Shown here one piece after another: positions 34,600-46,509 of a stretch of 64,000 nucleotides of DNA (position 1 is its first letter; each line of letters starts with the position of its first letter). The position numbers were made by a program, and so were the translations under genes. Source of the stretch: Acanthosepion pharaonis (taxonomy: Eukaryota > Mollusca > Cephalopoda > Sepiida > Sepiidae); assembly GCA_903632075.3 (NCBI GenBank), contig CAHIKZ030005404.1:944001-1008000 (forward strand), in the 5' to 3' direction. The notes below the pieces were generated by a model, which saw only the letters and a list, made by a program, of their open reading frames with translations, was not told the origin of the DNA and ran no database searches.

Positions 34600-35260
34600 T
34601 TTAAGAGCGTGAAGACTGATTTTAAACCTTCACTGCCTTGTACCCATACCCAATCATGGGAAAGGCTTTGGGAGTGAACCCTTAAGATAATTTCATTCTG
34701 GAAACTTCTGTGACTATGCCAGTGCCAATCTGTATTGGCGTCTACCTTTCCCTTGGATAACATCGGTGGCATGCGGAAGGGAGACATGCTGCATGGGCAA
34801 GTGTCAATCTCTCATAAAACCCTGCAATACAGCAAACCACACAAACCCAACATTCTACTGATGGGAAGATTCCAAAGATCCTGTATAGGAAACCGGCCAC
34901 CACAAGGGCAACCTCATCTTCACTTAAAGGACATCTGCAAAAGTGACATGAGGGCAATGGACATCAAGAGGTGGGTAGACATTACTAATGATCGCTTACA
35001 CTGGAGACACAAATTAAAACCGAGGACTGGAGCTAGAAAAGAAAATACAGAGGCTTGCTGCCAAGGGGAAGCATGCTCGAAGGAAAGAAAACGATCTGGC
35101 AACACCAGGGGAGGGTGTCTTCATATGCATTTGTTGCAATCAAGACTCGCTCCCATATGGGCCTATACATAACATGCTGTGGCACCATCATCAGCTAAGA
35201 CATAACTCTTTGGGCACAGATCCATGATTTCTTGAGGCCAATGGATGCCCCCCCACACAC
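34600..35260 (+). pseudogene. LINE ORF2 C-terminal fragment with zinc-finger-like end
   Basis: The frame at 34735-35172 reads RPPQGQPHLHLKDICKSDMR, then AMDIKRWVDITNDRLHWRH. This is the post-reverse-transcriptase region of invertebrate LINE proteins (RP-GRP-LR-KD---D-K---I----WE--A-DR--WR). A shifted frame downstream gives FICICCNQDSLPYGPIH, a decayed C..C...SRIGLYSH-type finger. 5'-truncated, frameshifted, no catalytic part. Confidence 0.6.
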
Positions 35261-35550
35261 ACACACATACACACATAATTTATATATGTGTGTATATATA
35301 GTTTTATGGAGTATGGTCACAACCCGAAGAGAAGCAATCAAGACAGTAGATTTTTTTTAACTTAAATTTCTTTTAAGATATATAAAAGTAAATATGGAGC
35401 ATAAAGCACCATTAGCATCATCAAGTGTCCCACCAGTATTTTTCTATTTTCCTGCTTATGCATGATTTTTTTAAAGAATATTCTGTAAATAATTTATCTA
35501 TCTTTATTTTAATGATACTCCATTTATTGTTCTGAAAAAGAATGAATATA

Positions 35551-36400
35551 CAGGGTGTGATCGATAAATTGTCATCTAAATTACACTAAAATGAAAATAA
35601 AACTAACCTCATTTTAACAGATATAATTTTCCGAAATTACAGTAAAATGTCTTGAAATACTAAAGAGTAAATTTATTCAATAAAATCGCCATTGGCTTCA
35701 ACCACAGCCTCCAGACATCTTCGGGATCTCCGACATCTCTTCTGGACGATTGCCTTGTTTAAGTTGGTAAATGCTGTCATAATCCTTGTCTTCAGTTCAT
35801 CTTCAGTGTTACAAGGAGTTTTGTTGGTCTCTCATTCAACTGCACCCCCCCCCCACACACACACACACACACATAGTTACAGTCTGGAGACTTATGTATG
35901 TAGTGATGTGGTCGCAGAAATTATCTGGCAGCCATAACTAGGCTCCCCTGCTTGTGTGGCATGATGCAGAGTCCTGTTGCCATACATAGGGTCTTTTAGC
36001 AGCCATCTTCTTGACCCAGGGCAGCACAACCTCCTAAAGGCACCTGATGTAGACCTCCATGTTGAGTATGAGGTCTATGGAAAGATGAATAGAGGTATGT
36101 CACCATCACTAGTGATCACTCTAAACACCTTCGTAATCACCATTAAACTCCTCCAACTCTTTCCAGATCCTCTACACTGTCCTTAGATTGACACCCAAAC
36201 ACTCTGCAATGTTCATATTGGAACTTCCAATGCAAATACCAAGTAGTATAGCATGCCATTTCCAAATTTCTGTCAGAATGAATTGCATCATGGTGACAGT
36301 GTCCAATTGACTCTACTATGCTGTCGTCAACAAAAACAAAAGCAATGCACATGCATGAAATTAAAAATATAAAATGGCAACAATTTACCCATTGCAACAT
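35551..36400 (-). pseudogene. Mariner-like transposase pseudogene (minus strand)
   Basis: The left terminus CAGGGTGTGATCGATAAATT follows TA at 35549. A diverged partner (ACAATTTACCCATTGC) lies near 36385-36405, beside (TA)n. Minus-strand frames give an N-terminal HTH (NMNIAECLGVNLRTV), a decayed QQDSAPCHT-type segment (TGLCIMPHKQ), and the C-terminal TNKTPCNTEDELKTRIMTAF ... CLEAVVEANGDFIE followed by a stop at about 35686. A (C)n(CA)n tract at 35845-35873 interrupts the coding part. Several frameshifts; inactive. Confidence 0.7.
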
Positions 36401-36404
36401 GTGT

Positions 36405-36414
<10 letters not shown>

Positions 36415-36485
<71 letters not shown>

Positions 36486-36660
36486 ATATATATAAAAACC
36501 TGTATCCTACACAGAACCATCATATAGCCTGATGTGCTATATCATTTAGCTACAGAGTAAGCATGTGGTTAACAAGGTCAAATTACTGTTTTTAAACTAT
36601 AAATTTCCCATGATTTCTCTTGAATGCTCATATCTGCTCAACATATACCTTAACCTTACA
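36415..36660 (-). mobile_element. tRNA-derived SINE, copy S2, with (TA)n at its 3' side
   Basis: (TA)n at 36415-36494 abuts AACCTGTATCCTACACAGAA...CATTTAGCTACAGAGTAAGC. On the minus strand this gives an A-box TAGCTAAATG and a truncated B-box GATACAGGTTT. Body CATGATTTCTCTTGAATGC is shared with copies at 58040 and 59300. Confidence 0.6.
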
Positions 36661-37002
36661 ATTGGATCCCTGTTGTTTATTTTTTAAATTCCACACATGG
36701 TTAGCTAGTTTTGTAGACTACCTAAGATTTACTAGCTTAAATGTTGGCCTATGATTGTACCATCTACATTTCAAAAGTACTTTTTGTACATCCTATGTAC
36801 GTTTTATTGTATGCCATGAGTTTATTTATTCTAGAAAATATTAATTTAGTGTTCATTAGCTTAAAAAAAGTGTTAAGAGGTCATTTGAAAAAAAAAAAAA
36901 AATCACCTGAGGATACCGTAAGGTTGAAACCAAGGTAGCAGATTCAACTGACCTCCTGTATATATATATATATATCTCACATTATGAAATGGACAAAGTC
37001 CA
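36661..37002. other. No gene seen
   Basis: AT-rich DNA with A15 at 36887 and a short (TA)n at 36960-36976; no element or gene recognised. Confidence 0.5.
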
Positions 37003-37320
37003 ACAATTATTTTAAGACATTTTTATGTTTAACATTCTTTTTATAGATACAAATATTTAAGTAAATGCTCTGTTTATAATAAACAGTATTAAACAACATT
37101 TACCAGCCTGAATGACAGAGAAATTTTCACAGAAAATATTCATCCTCTGACAATTCGAACCTGTATCCTATACGGAACTATCATTTAGCTAGATGTGCCT
37201 TTACCGATTTGGCCACGAAGGAGCATTCAGTCTGCAAGGTCGAATTTACTGTATTTAAACTTCAATCTTCCATGAATCTCTCAACGTACCTTCATGTCTG
37301 CTCATGGCGTATCAAATGTA
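37003..37320 (-). mobile_element. tRNA-derived SINE, copy S3
   Basis: The minus strand shows A-box GTGGCCAAATCGG and B-box GGTTCGAATTG about 50 bp apart (37150-37215). The 3' body includes AATACTGTTTATTATAAACA and AATATTTGTATCTATAAAAA, shared with 57961, 59208 and 59530. The region before the tRNA part matches 33360-33483 inverted. Confidence 0.7.
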
Positions 37321-38544
37321 ATCATGTGACATCATTGTAGTTCACAGGAAAGCAGGAAGATAGATTCACAAACGAAAAGTGCGGGAGAAGAAACAAAGAA
37401 ACTATTAGAATAGAACTATAAATTTTTACATATCAAGAATAATTTGTTACAAATACTTCTAGCATAATGTAAGACAATACAAACCAGAATAAGCTAAAAC
37501 TTAAAAGAGGAAGTTAATCTATCACCTGTAATAATTATGACAAGGAATACAGAGGAATCCTCAAAGAATTTAAATAAAAGATTACATGAACACAAAATGG
37601 ATCTTTTAGCAAAAACAAAATACATTAGTTGCTTACTGTAATGAATGATCATGATTTTGATTTAAAAAATGCTGCACTAATTAAAAAAGAAAGCAATTTA
37701 CTAAGATCAAAATGTATAGAAAGTGCTTTAATTGCTAGATCATCCACAGTATATTTACATCCAAGTTTGTACATAATTGAGATGTATGTATTTGAAATTT
37801 ATTATATTTATAGGAGAAGAGTTAAATGTTGGAATCAACACTGCATGGTGACTGTCTGTCATACAGTTTATTACACCTTTCATATGAAGATATATACCCA
37901 CAGGATTAAGCTCTATGGTCAGGTTCTCAGATAGATGTTACTTATATTGAAACCTCTATTTTGATGAATCGATCATCTTGAGTGAACTCCCTTGTCAATG
38001 ATTTAAATTACCTCCCCTATGTTAGGACTCCAGTTTTTTACACACGCACAAAATTATTGACAAAGTAGTTTTCCCATGTATTGTTTCAAAATGGTTTCCT
38101 TCGATATTTTTAATTTTATTTAAAAGAAATGATTTCTAATAACCAGATATGTAGACACATATTGTGTGCAGTGGATTGTTAATTAACAAATGCAATAACA
38201 TCTTTTAATATATTTGAAAAATCAATTCCTACATACATGGTCCATTTTTTTTTCAATTTCATAACACAATAGAAAATTAAAGTATATTAAAAATTCAGAT
38301 AAAATCAAATTATGATTTTAAAAAAATATTGTCTGATCAATTCAAATGGACTTGATAAAAGGTACAAAGTGTGTCCTGTGCAGATATTAGTGTGTTTTTA
38401 AGATGAAAACAAAGTTGTTTAAGTGAGATGTGGTCTTTGTAGCTGTTAATCTATTGTACCTGGCAGGTCATGCATTCAAAAAAAGCAGAGATAGTAACCG
38501 CTGCCAATTCTAATTCACTTGTTCATCAGACAAAGATATTCTCA
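37321..38544. other. No gene seen
   Basis: AT-rich. 37345-37420 has weak similarity to repeat family B (GTGCGGGAGAAG...AACTATTAGAATAGAACT). The 101-codon frame at 37629 has no recognisable domain. Confidence 0.4.
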
Positions 38545-38720
38545 CTAGACAAATTGTATTAAAGGAGGAGAATAAAAGAACAAGAATTAAGATGAAAAGA
38601 TAATGATTGACATTGCATTTAAATTTTTGAGGATCAAAGTTGATTGGAAAGCAAGGAGGCCAGAAGAGAGTTCCACAAGCAAAAAGTACAAGAGAAAAAA
38701 AACTTAGCATAGAACTTAGT
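38545..38720 (+). repeat. Dispersed repeat family B, copy 1
   Basis: ATGATTGACATTGCATTTAA then ATTTTTGAGG...GAGAGTTCCACAAGC parallels 60085-60265. Origin unknown, possibly a LINE fragment. Confidence 0.5.
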
Positions 38721-38731
38721 TACATCTTATA

Positions 38732-38841
38732 CATGATGCAGCAGAAATACCTCCCACATAATGGCAAGACACTAGTAGTAATAATGTCTTCATCTCGCTA
38801 ATTTTTTACCATTATGTGGGAGATATTTCTCTCACACCCTA
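38732..38841. mobile_element. Mariner-derived MITE, copy 2
   Basis: Inverted ends CATGATGCAGCAGAAATACC and the complement of TAGGGTGTGAGAGAAATATC, core TAATGTCTTCATCT. Same size and inner hairpin as 32203-32314; TA at its left. Confidence 0.72.
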
Positions 38842-38847
38842 TGTATA

Positions 38848-39145
38848 TGATAGGATAAAGAACAAATAAATTTTTATAATTTAATCTTTCACTTTTTATT
38901 TAAGGTTCATAAGAAAATGAAAAATGGAGGAGAAAAGAAAATTCCAGTATTTTTTATTTTTGTGTTTTTCATTGGCTAAGCCAACCTGTCAAGCAGTGTT
39001 CATGTGTATAATTCTTGCGAGTTTGTATATCACAATTCTAGTTAGTCTATGTGGGATTTGATTGATAATGTGTGTGCATCTAGTAGGCATTTTATTTATC
39101 TCTAGTACAGTCCATATGTTGATTGGAGGATGTTTTGTTTGAGAG
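38848..39145 (+). repeat. Repeat family C, copy 2
   Basis: GATAGGATAAAGAACAAATA...TTTTTCATTGGCTAAGCC...GTCAAGCAGTGTTCATGTGT...GTCCATATGTTGATTGG runs parallel to 58488-58790. Sits 6 bp after a MITE, as does copy 1. Confidence 0.65.
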
Positions 39146-39861
39146 TGAATGTTTTCTAAATCGTAAAATAAAAAAATGCATTAAAACTAAGACATTTAAT
39201 TGGAAAAGCTTTTAATTGCTTTTTATGAATAACATTATGGATACTATTGTCTTAAGAAAAAGTTTTTATTTTGATAAATAATGAATTATTATAATAATAG
39301 TTTTTAAAATTCTGTATTAATTTGTAGCAGTTAGGTGATATTTTTATTAAATAAAAACTATATTTACTAATCATAAATGGAAAAGCTTATCCCCAGTATT
39401 TTAAAAAGAATTTTGAACTTTTTTTGTGTGTGTATAAACATGCTGATTTTTGTAAATAGGGACATCCATACACAACATTATCAAAAAATAAGACCAGTAA
39501 CTGTAGTAAATTTAAAAAGATTTTTCTGATATTTCCTCAACAAGCACCTTCGTAAGTAAGGCTATAAAACCAAAGTATCTAAATTCAGTAAAATATTACA
39601 ATGTTTAAAATATTTTAATTATTTCCCTACCATAGCTCGATTTCACAATCATCAGGTTATTGATAAATATGTCAACACATAAAAACACCGACATCCATGT
39701 TAAAAATATGCTCTTCTGCAATATTTTAAACTGAAAGTAAATAATATTTTAATTTCCGATTAATTAAACTTTAAATCACTTAATATTCCTCAGATAAAGT
39801 TTCAGAAAAGTATATTTTATTTTTTAATAAAGTGTATTATGTTATATTGACAGATTTGTCA

Positions 39862-39864
<3 letters not shown>

Positions 39865-39904
<40 letters not shown>
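39865..39904. repeat. Poly(T) of about 40
   Basis: Uninterrupted T tract. Confidence 0.9.
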
Positions 39905-39906
<2 letters not shown>

Positions 39907-40093
39907 AATTTGAAAAAAAATCATTCCAATGAATTTAAATTTGGTTCAAAATACAACAAAATATTTTGCTTTAATCGATTTAGCTTGTAGTTAAAACTTA
40001 AAAAAAAAAAAAAGAAAGCTTCATTTTTTAAAATGCATTTTAAACCTTAGGTACCCCACCCACCTTTTTAATGGAAGTCTCACTCATTCACAC

Positions 40094-40116
40094 ACTCTCT
40101 CTCTCTCTCTCTCTCT

Positions 40117-40160
<44 letters not shown>
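40094..40160. repeat. (CT)n-(TA)n compound microsatellite
   Basis: About twelve CT then about twenty TA units at the outer end of the palindrome. Confidence 0.9.
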
Positions 40161-40161
<1 letters not shown>

Positions 40162-40238
40162 TAAAATGAATACATAAACTCATCATAAAACAATAAAAAA
40201 CACAATCAATTATAATACATAAGCACCCAGACATATTT

Positions 40239-40275
<37 letters not shown>

Positions 40276-41800
40276 AAAAAAAAAAAGCTGATTTAGACAG
40301 GAACATACCTACAGCCCTTTAAAAAAAGGAAACGGGGAAACCAACACCTATACACACACACAATTAAATGTGAATGCACTCTACAAACACATAGACCCGA
40401 TAAATACACGTACACACATCCACAGACAATGACCTAGACAATCAAATACCACAACCAATAAATATTTCAGACTTAAAGTATCATTAAATAAATGCTAACC
40501 ACTTGTTAAATTATAACTTAAGGGAGCAAATATACAAAGATAAAAATGGTTAAAAATAATATTATTTAATATATTAAAGTGAAAATTCCAAAACCACAAA
40601 TATCAATAAAAATATATTTTAATCATATAAGTTGATAATAGTTTCATTATATATTAGGTGAAGAAAAATAGGATAAAGAAACCCACAGAAATAAGTGTAC
40701 AGTCATACGCATATACATATATACACACGCGGCAGCAAACACAAATTAACACACATACATACATACATATACATACAGAAATACATACATATAAATATAT
40801 AAACATATACGCACATATACATATCTACGATAACAAGTACACATACACACATATACATATAAACATAAATACACACATTTTTATGCACACATACTCACAT
40901 ATATAAATATATACTCCAATATAAATACATGCACCAATACATGTATGAACATATATACACACATAGACTAACTACTGTGGCAGTAATGACATACCAAAAT
41001 TTCCATACCTACACATACACACAAACTCATACATAATAGGTGTCAACACACACATATACATCCAGAAACATACATAAATATATATACACATACATACATA
41101 CATACATATCTACATATAAACATATATAAATATATCTATCTATAATAACAAGTACCAATATATACATGCATACATATAAATACAACAACATTCAACCAAA
41201 TACATATATAAACGTACTTACATATACATACATAAATATACATTCAAATACCAATACACACCAATATACATATACCCTAACATACAAATATATAAACACA
41301 TTCATACAAACAGAAATATACTTAAATATAAATATACATACACAATAAAATAGGACACATACAGATATATACATATATACACACACATGTACACAAACAC
41401 ATATATATATATATATATATATGCACATACATATATATATATATACAAATATACTGTGAGTTCGTCCCTCACTGGGTGCCCCCTAATTTCGGCTTTGTGC
41501 CACGGTATATTTGTATATATATGTATGTGCATATATATATATATATGTGTGTGTGTGTGTATATATATCTGTATGTGTCCTATTTTATTGTGTATGTATA
41601 TTTATATTTAAGTATATTTCTGTTTGTATGAATTTTTCATAAAGGGCTGTAGATATGTTCCTGTCTCGTCGCCTTTTTTTGTGTGTGTGTGTATATATAT
41701 ATATATCTAAATATGTCTGGGTGCTTATGTATTATAATCTGATTGTGTTTTTGTTGTTTTATGCATGAGTTTAAGACCACATTCACATTAATTTTAGAAT
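40160..41800. repeat. Large imperfect palindrome (foldback) centred at about 41480
   Basis: Inner arms: 41300-41453 and 41506-41632 are reverse complements, including TTTGTATGAA, ATTTAAGTATATTTCTG and TAGGACACATACAGATAT blocks. Outer arms: 40160-40325 and 41635-41800 are also reverse complements (CAGGAACATACCTACAGCCC, TAATACATAAGCACCCAGAC). The left side carries about 960 bp of extra CATA/ATAC-rich sequence (40330-41295). The loop is 52 nt. ORFs on both strands here are TATA/CATA by-products. Confidence 0.8.
41454..41505 (+). repeat. Palindrome loop resembling the L1/Tx1 LINE 3' tail
   Basis: GTGAGTTCGTCC...CCCCCTAATTTCGGCTTTGTG then CCAC parallels GTGATGACCGTCC...CCCCCTTTTCGGCCTTGTG then CCAC at 7250-7298. 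It is the only non-microsatellite-like part of the palindrome centre. Confidence 0.5.
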
Positions 41801-41879
41801 AAAAATATATATACATGTATTGGCAAATGACCGGATATATTGTAGCATCTTGTCGAGCGTAATTTCAATGAAGAAATGA

Positions 41880-42310
41880 ATTGAATAAACATATATATTT
41901 TTCTTTTCTCAATAATTTTGTAGTTTTTTAAACTTAATAGTGATTAAATTTGGATTTTAAAATTGCCAGTTTTTAATTTTAATATTAAATTTTATCATAT
42001 AATTTTATAATTATTGGTTAATATAAATTATTTTAATATTACACATATTTTAAAGATCTGAATAGCTATTATAACATGATTTCGTTGTCAAGCTTTTGAA
42101 TCTTTCTATACTTGGTTTTTGATTGATTATTCTAGCTTTTGTAACAATGTTTCCCCCTAGTGTAGGATCGTTAATTAATCTGAAACTTTTAAAACCATTT
42201 ATTTTATTTTCAACATCACTTGATAAGACACAGAGTGTGTTGAAACAAAATGGCTATTTTTGTAGCGATTTTATAACATACTTATGTTATAATTTTTTTA
42301 TAAATAATAA
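41880..42310 (+). repeat. Dispersed repeat family D, copy 1
   Basis: TTTTGTAACAATGTTTCCCC...TCACTTGATAAGACACAGAG...TGTTGAAACAAAATGGCTAT is the reverse complement of 51290-51480. The similarity continues through 51580-51890 versus 41700-41990, so the palindrome's right arm belongs to the same family. Confidence 0.65.
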
Positions 42311-42456
42311 TTATATCTGCTCTTCTTTGTATTGAGCACTCTTTTAAGAATAGTAATTGTTGGTTATTGGAATTCATTCCATATATACCAATTATATATA
42401 TATATAAAATGCTAAGAAAATTGATATTTATGATTATTTTTTTTAAAATTTATTCA

Positions 42457-42500
<44 letters not shown>

Positions 42501-43746
42501 CTATAAAAGTAACTTTTTTCTTAACTACAAGCTTTCACACTGCAATTTACAAAATGGGCAATTGTTATCTTTGTGTATTAAATTTTTTTTTAAAATAGTA
42601 CAATAAATATGCATAAAGAAAGGAATATGCAAATCACATACATACATACATTATACACATTTACACTGGATCATTATGATTCTAGCTTTTTTATTATTAT
42701 TAGGCTATGAGGACATTGATGTATCTACACATACACAACTGTAAACATACAACCTGACCATCACCCAAACTACCCACTGACTGACTAATGATCACACCAT
42801 GTTTCATTCTGATCCTCAATCTTATCGGTGTGCACTGAAAGGTGGAGAAGAGCATGCAGCATGCTCACAAGGTAACAATGAAAGAAACGCCACATTGAAA
42901 AATAAGAACACAAAATCCTGTTCTCCATATTATATGTAGGTGTTTTATTCAGGGCTAAGGTACAATAAAAAAATATTCAGGGATTTGTGTGGGTAGGTAG
43001 GTGATACTTGGGACAACAACTGCTATGCCAGCTCATCCCTCTGCCAACTCCTTGCCCATCCTGACATGGTGGCTGTCAATATGAAATGGAGGCTTCGGAA
43101 CTGCCCAATGGACACATCCCTCTCTGACCAAGAGCAGGCAAGAACTCTCTCCAGATCCCAAGCATGACTTAATATAGGCCAGCACCTGGATATAACCCAT
43201 TTCCGGTTTTGTTGCCACCTGAAAATTCAATTCACCACTTTACTTCTCATTATTCTTTGACTAAAGTAGATGCCACTTAAAAGACCAAACTACAAAAGGA
43301 ACCATCCACTGATTTATCAAAGAGAAAGACTTGAATCAAAATAAAAAAAACCCTCTTCCCTTTCTATATGGATGTCTATATTATCACACATCTGCTAAGG
43401 TACAAATAAAAAATATTTCAACAAATGTATAAATTTTATTTGATTTAAAAAAAAAAAATTAAAATAACAAAATGCTAAGAAAATTGAGATTTATAATTTT
43501 TTTAAAATTGATTCAATTGAATTCAGTCAAAATTTTTAGTCATTAATTCAGAATGTTCCTGGTATGTCCCTAATGTCCAAAAGAAAAAAAAACTTTCTTT
43601 TTACTGTAGCCAACATTCTTGTTCTTTTCTTAATCAATTCACCCCAAACAAGGTGATGATGCCACTAAGACACAAGTGGTTATTGGGTTTGAAAGAGAAT
43701 GAAAAGACTTTAGAACCAAAAACCTAATCCTAAACAGGATATAAAT
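42311..43746. other. No assignable gene
   Basis: (TA)n at 42462-42494; 42680-43270 is more GC-balanced and includes a 65-codon antisense frame (43230-43033) without recognisable domain. 43630-43725 (ATCAATTCACCCCAAACAAG) resembles 60040-60110. Confidence 0.4.
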
Positions 43747-43960
43747 GATAAACCTCTTCTGTTCAAAAAGACCAGGGAGGAGTGTGAACTGGACAATAGA
43801 TGAACCTATCTTCTACATTAAAAATATAGATTTGAAGTAAACTTTAGAAGGAACTGGAAACCTAATTTGGAACCAGAAACAAGTGATAAGCCTCTTCTCC
43901 TGTTCAAAAGACCAGGGAGGAGTGTGAACTGGATGATAGATGAACCTATCTACTATTATC
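43747..43960 (+). repeat. Tandem duplication of about 138 bp
   Basis: GATAAACCTCTTCTGTTC...GACCAGGGAGGAGTGTGAAC...GATGAACCTATCT occurs at 43747 and again at 43885 with small changes. Confidence 0.7.
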
Positions 43961-44019
43961 TATCTAAAAAGCAACAGGTAAGTTTCGTGAAAGTGAAAAC
44001 TTTTGCAGCAACTATAATT

Positions 44020-44400
44020 ACACAAAACTACTAGTAAAGACTTAAAGGAGTGCTGGATTGCTATGTGGTATCCATCCTCTTATATAACAGTGAATGAGAC
44101 AATCTTCCCACAAATGAGGAGAAAACTGCACGCAGCAGAAATGTGGTTCTCCAGAAGGATACTGAAAATTCCATGGATGGAGTGAGCAAGTAACATAACA
44201 TTTCTACTCAGAATCAAAAAAATTCCTTGAACACAATGAGGAATGAAGGCTTGGAAAATATAACCTTCACAGGGCAAGAAAGATAGGGAAGGCAGCAAGC
44301 CACTTACATGCTTAAGAAAATTGGGGGACAGGAGCCTTAACAAAGAAAAAAAAACTGCTATGGGCCACAAGATGTGAAGAGCAATGTCAATGTCCTGAAG
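44020..44400 (+). pseudogene. LINE reverse-transcriptase C-terminal fragment
   Basis: The + frames read RRKLHAAEMWFSRRILKIPW then ME. This equals the -RR-EA-EMWF-RR-LRI-WTD motif of endonuclease/reverse-transcriptase LINE proteins. Preceded by a degenerate LLYNSE (usually LLYGCE) segment. Stops abound. Probably the same decayed element as the zinc-finger block at 45060. Confidence 0.6.
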
Positions 44401-45059
44401 GGCCGCAGCATATAAATGAAGAATTTACATGACTAGCTCACTATCTTTATGCAATAGGTACCATTTATACAAATAAACTAGACTATCCATGACCAGTTGG
44501 GTCACTGATGTTTCAGGTTATAAAACAGTTGATTTCAACATTGAAGAAATTGTCTGTTTGAAATAAAAATACTTTCTGTATAAACAACTCGTATTTTAAA
44601 TCTTATTCACTTGAAAATATTTTTTAAATATGCCAAAAAATATTTTTAAAATATTGTTTGTTTAAAGAAGGCTGAAATATAAATAATTGCTCTACAAAGA
44701 ACTGGACGAAACAGCAAAGCGGGATCTCTTTGTGTCTGTCTTTAACTTAAAAATATTTTAATTGAAAAAATTGTCTTTATGAAGAAAGTTAAAATAAAAA
44801 TAGTTACTAATAAGTTAATAATATCTAAGTCATTATGTGCCAGACAAACACACCACAAAAGCACATACAAAATCACAGACTTTTAGTATTATATAGGTAA
44901 ATATTGTGTCAATAGGTGTGAATTATAGATATTCTATTTAATAAGCAAGTGAAAATTTGGTGTGAATACTTGTAAAGTCAAACAAGTATTATGCATGAAA
45001 AACTCAAAATGTTTGTAAAAGTCTTAATGTTAATTTGTCTGAAAACATTGCTACAAAAT

Positions 45060-45300
45060 TTGATCTGATGTGTTATGAATGTGGTTGTGTCTGTTTAAGT
45101 AGAGCTGGCCTCAGAAATCATTGACAATGCCACACACATAGAGAAGTCATTCATTATCCATTATGCAGCATTTATATAACAACCACTGCAAAAGATGTCC
45201 AGTGTTGTCACATTTGTGAACGAGAATGTAAGACACTGGTAGAACTCAAAAGTTACATCCACACTTCTTATATCTGAGGATGGATCAAGTTATGACATCG
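45060..45300 (+). pseudogene. LINE C-terminal double zinc-finger fragment
   Basis: The + strand reads CYECGCVCLSRAGLRNH, then CCHICERECKTLVELKSYIH. Both follow the C-x2-C-...-SRAGL-x2-H and C-x2-C-...-L-SH pattern at the end of some invertebrate LINE ORF2 proteins. One stop lies between the fingers. About 650 bp of unassigned sequence separates it from the reverse-transcriptase remnant at 44020-44400. Confidence 0.5.
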
Positions 45301-45404
45301 CTTGAAATAGAGTCATGGCCATTATATCTAGAAGAAATGACAAAATGAGAAAAAAAGTCTGGTGCATTTTATTCTGTAAAGGAACTTCCTTTGTAATAAT
45401 GGCT

Positions 45405-45890
45405 ATATCGGTTAGTCAGTTGATTTTGTTTAGCAGTATATCAACCTCTGTAGGTTTTTAAATCTACATATTTTCAACACAATATATTTTGAACACAATT
45501 TTATGCCTTCAACTAAAGATAAAATGTATTTTTGGTCATATTGTTTTAAATATGTATTGTTGGTTAGTTGATTTTGTTTAGCGGCATATCAACACCTCTA
45601 TGGGTTATTTAATACCGAAATCCTGAACACAATTGTATAGCTTCATCTAAATATATTTTGAATGCAATTGTATTCCGTCTGCAGATAAAATGTATTGTCG
45701 GTAATTTTGCTATAAATAGGTATTGTTGGTTGGTTCATTTTGTTTAACGACATATCAACACCTCTATGGGTTATTTAATGCTTAAATCTAAATATTTTGA
45801 ACACAATTTTATGCTTTCGTCTACAGATATTTTGAACACAATTTTATACTTTCAGGATAAAGGTATGTTTTTAGATATATAGTTTGTAGA
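45405..45890 (+). repeat. Three tandem units of about 152-166 bp
   Basis: GTTAGTTGATTTTGTTTAGC...CATATCAACACCTCTATGGG then TTATTTAAT...TTTTGAACACAATTTTATGC recurs from about 45408, 45556 and 45722. Confidence 0.65.
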
Positions 45891-46025
45891 TCATAAAATA
45901 TATTCTTAGTAGTTTTACTATAAAAATGTATTTTCATATTTTTTTTACTATTGCATTGTCATTTTGCTATAAAATTATATTGTTGCTCATTTTATTACAA
46001 AAATGTACTGTTGATTTCTGTTGCA

Positions 46026-46100
46026 GGGGGGGGGGTCACTACTTGCCCATAGCTGAGACCCTAACAGGTGCTACTCCCCCGGGCATGGTGGTTCCATGCT
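46026..46100 (+). repeat. Dispersed repeat family R, + copy
   Basis: GGTCACTACTTGCCCATAGC...CTAACAGGTGCTAC...GGTGGTTCCATG is the reverse complement of 22440-22510. Confidence 0.6.
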
Positions 46101-46166
46101 CCTAAATACTTCCAATCTCCCGACCAGAGGCCTTGCTGCCAGATGTAGTTTAGCATATATAGTTTA

Positions 46167-46200
<34 letters not shown>

Positions 46201-46509
46201 ATGGTCAAAAGTTACTTTTCCTTCTTCCAATAATGATAAGCACAAATTTCTAAATAAAATAACTTTTATTTAATCATCGTACAATTATAATTTCAATATA
46301 ACAGTTATATTTTCTTTATTTTTGTCAGTCTTCACATGCTTTGGGCAGGCACCCACTTCTTTTTTACCATCTATTTGTTTTTAAATGATGTAGAAATTTG
46401 TGTTTATTATTATTGGAAATGAGTAAAGTGACTTTTGGCCTGTATTTATAAAAAAAAGGTATGTTAGTTTTTGGTTTGTTTTTTTTTACCATGAGGTTCA
46501 CCCTGTACA

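Noticed and set aside
40658..41611. Several overlapping ORFs of Tyr/Ile/Thr/His repeats
   Set aside because: Translations of CATA/TATA microsatellite and of the palindrome arms.
43033..43230. 65-codon antisense ORF with balanced composition
   Set aside because: No recognisable domain and too short to support; left as part of an unassigned stretch.
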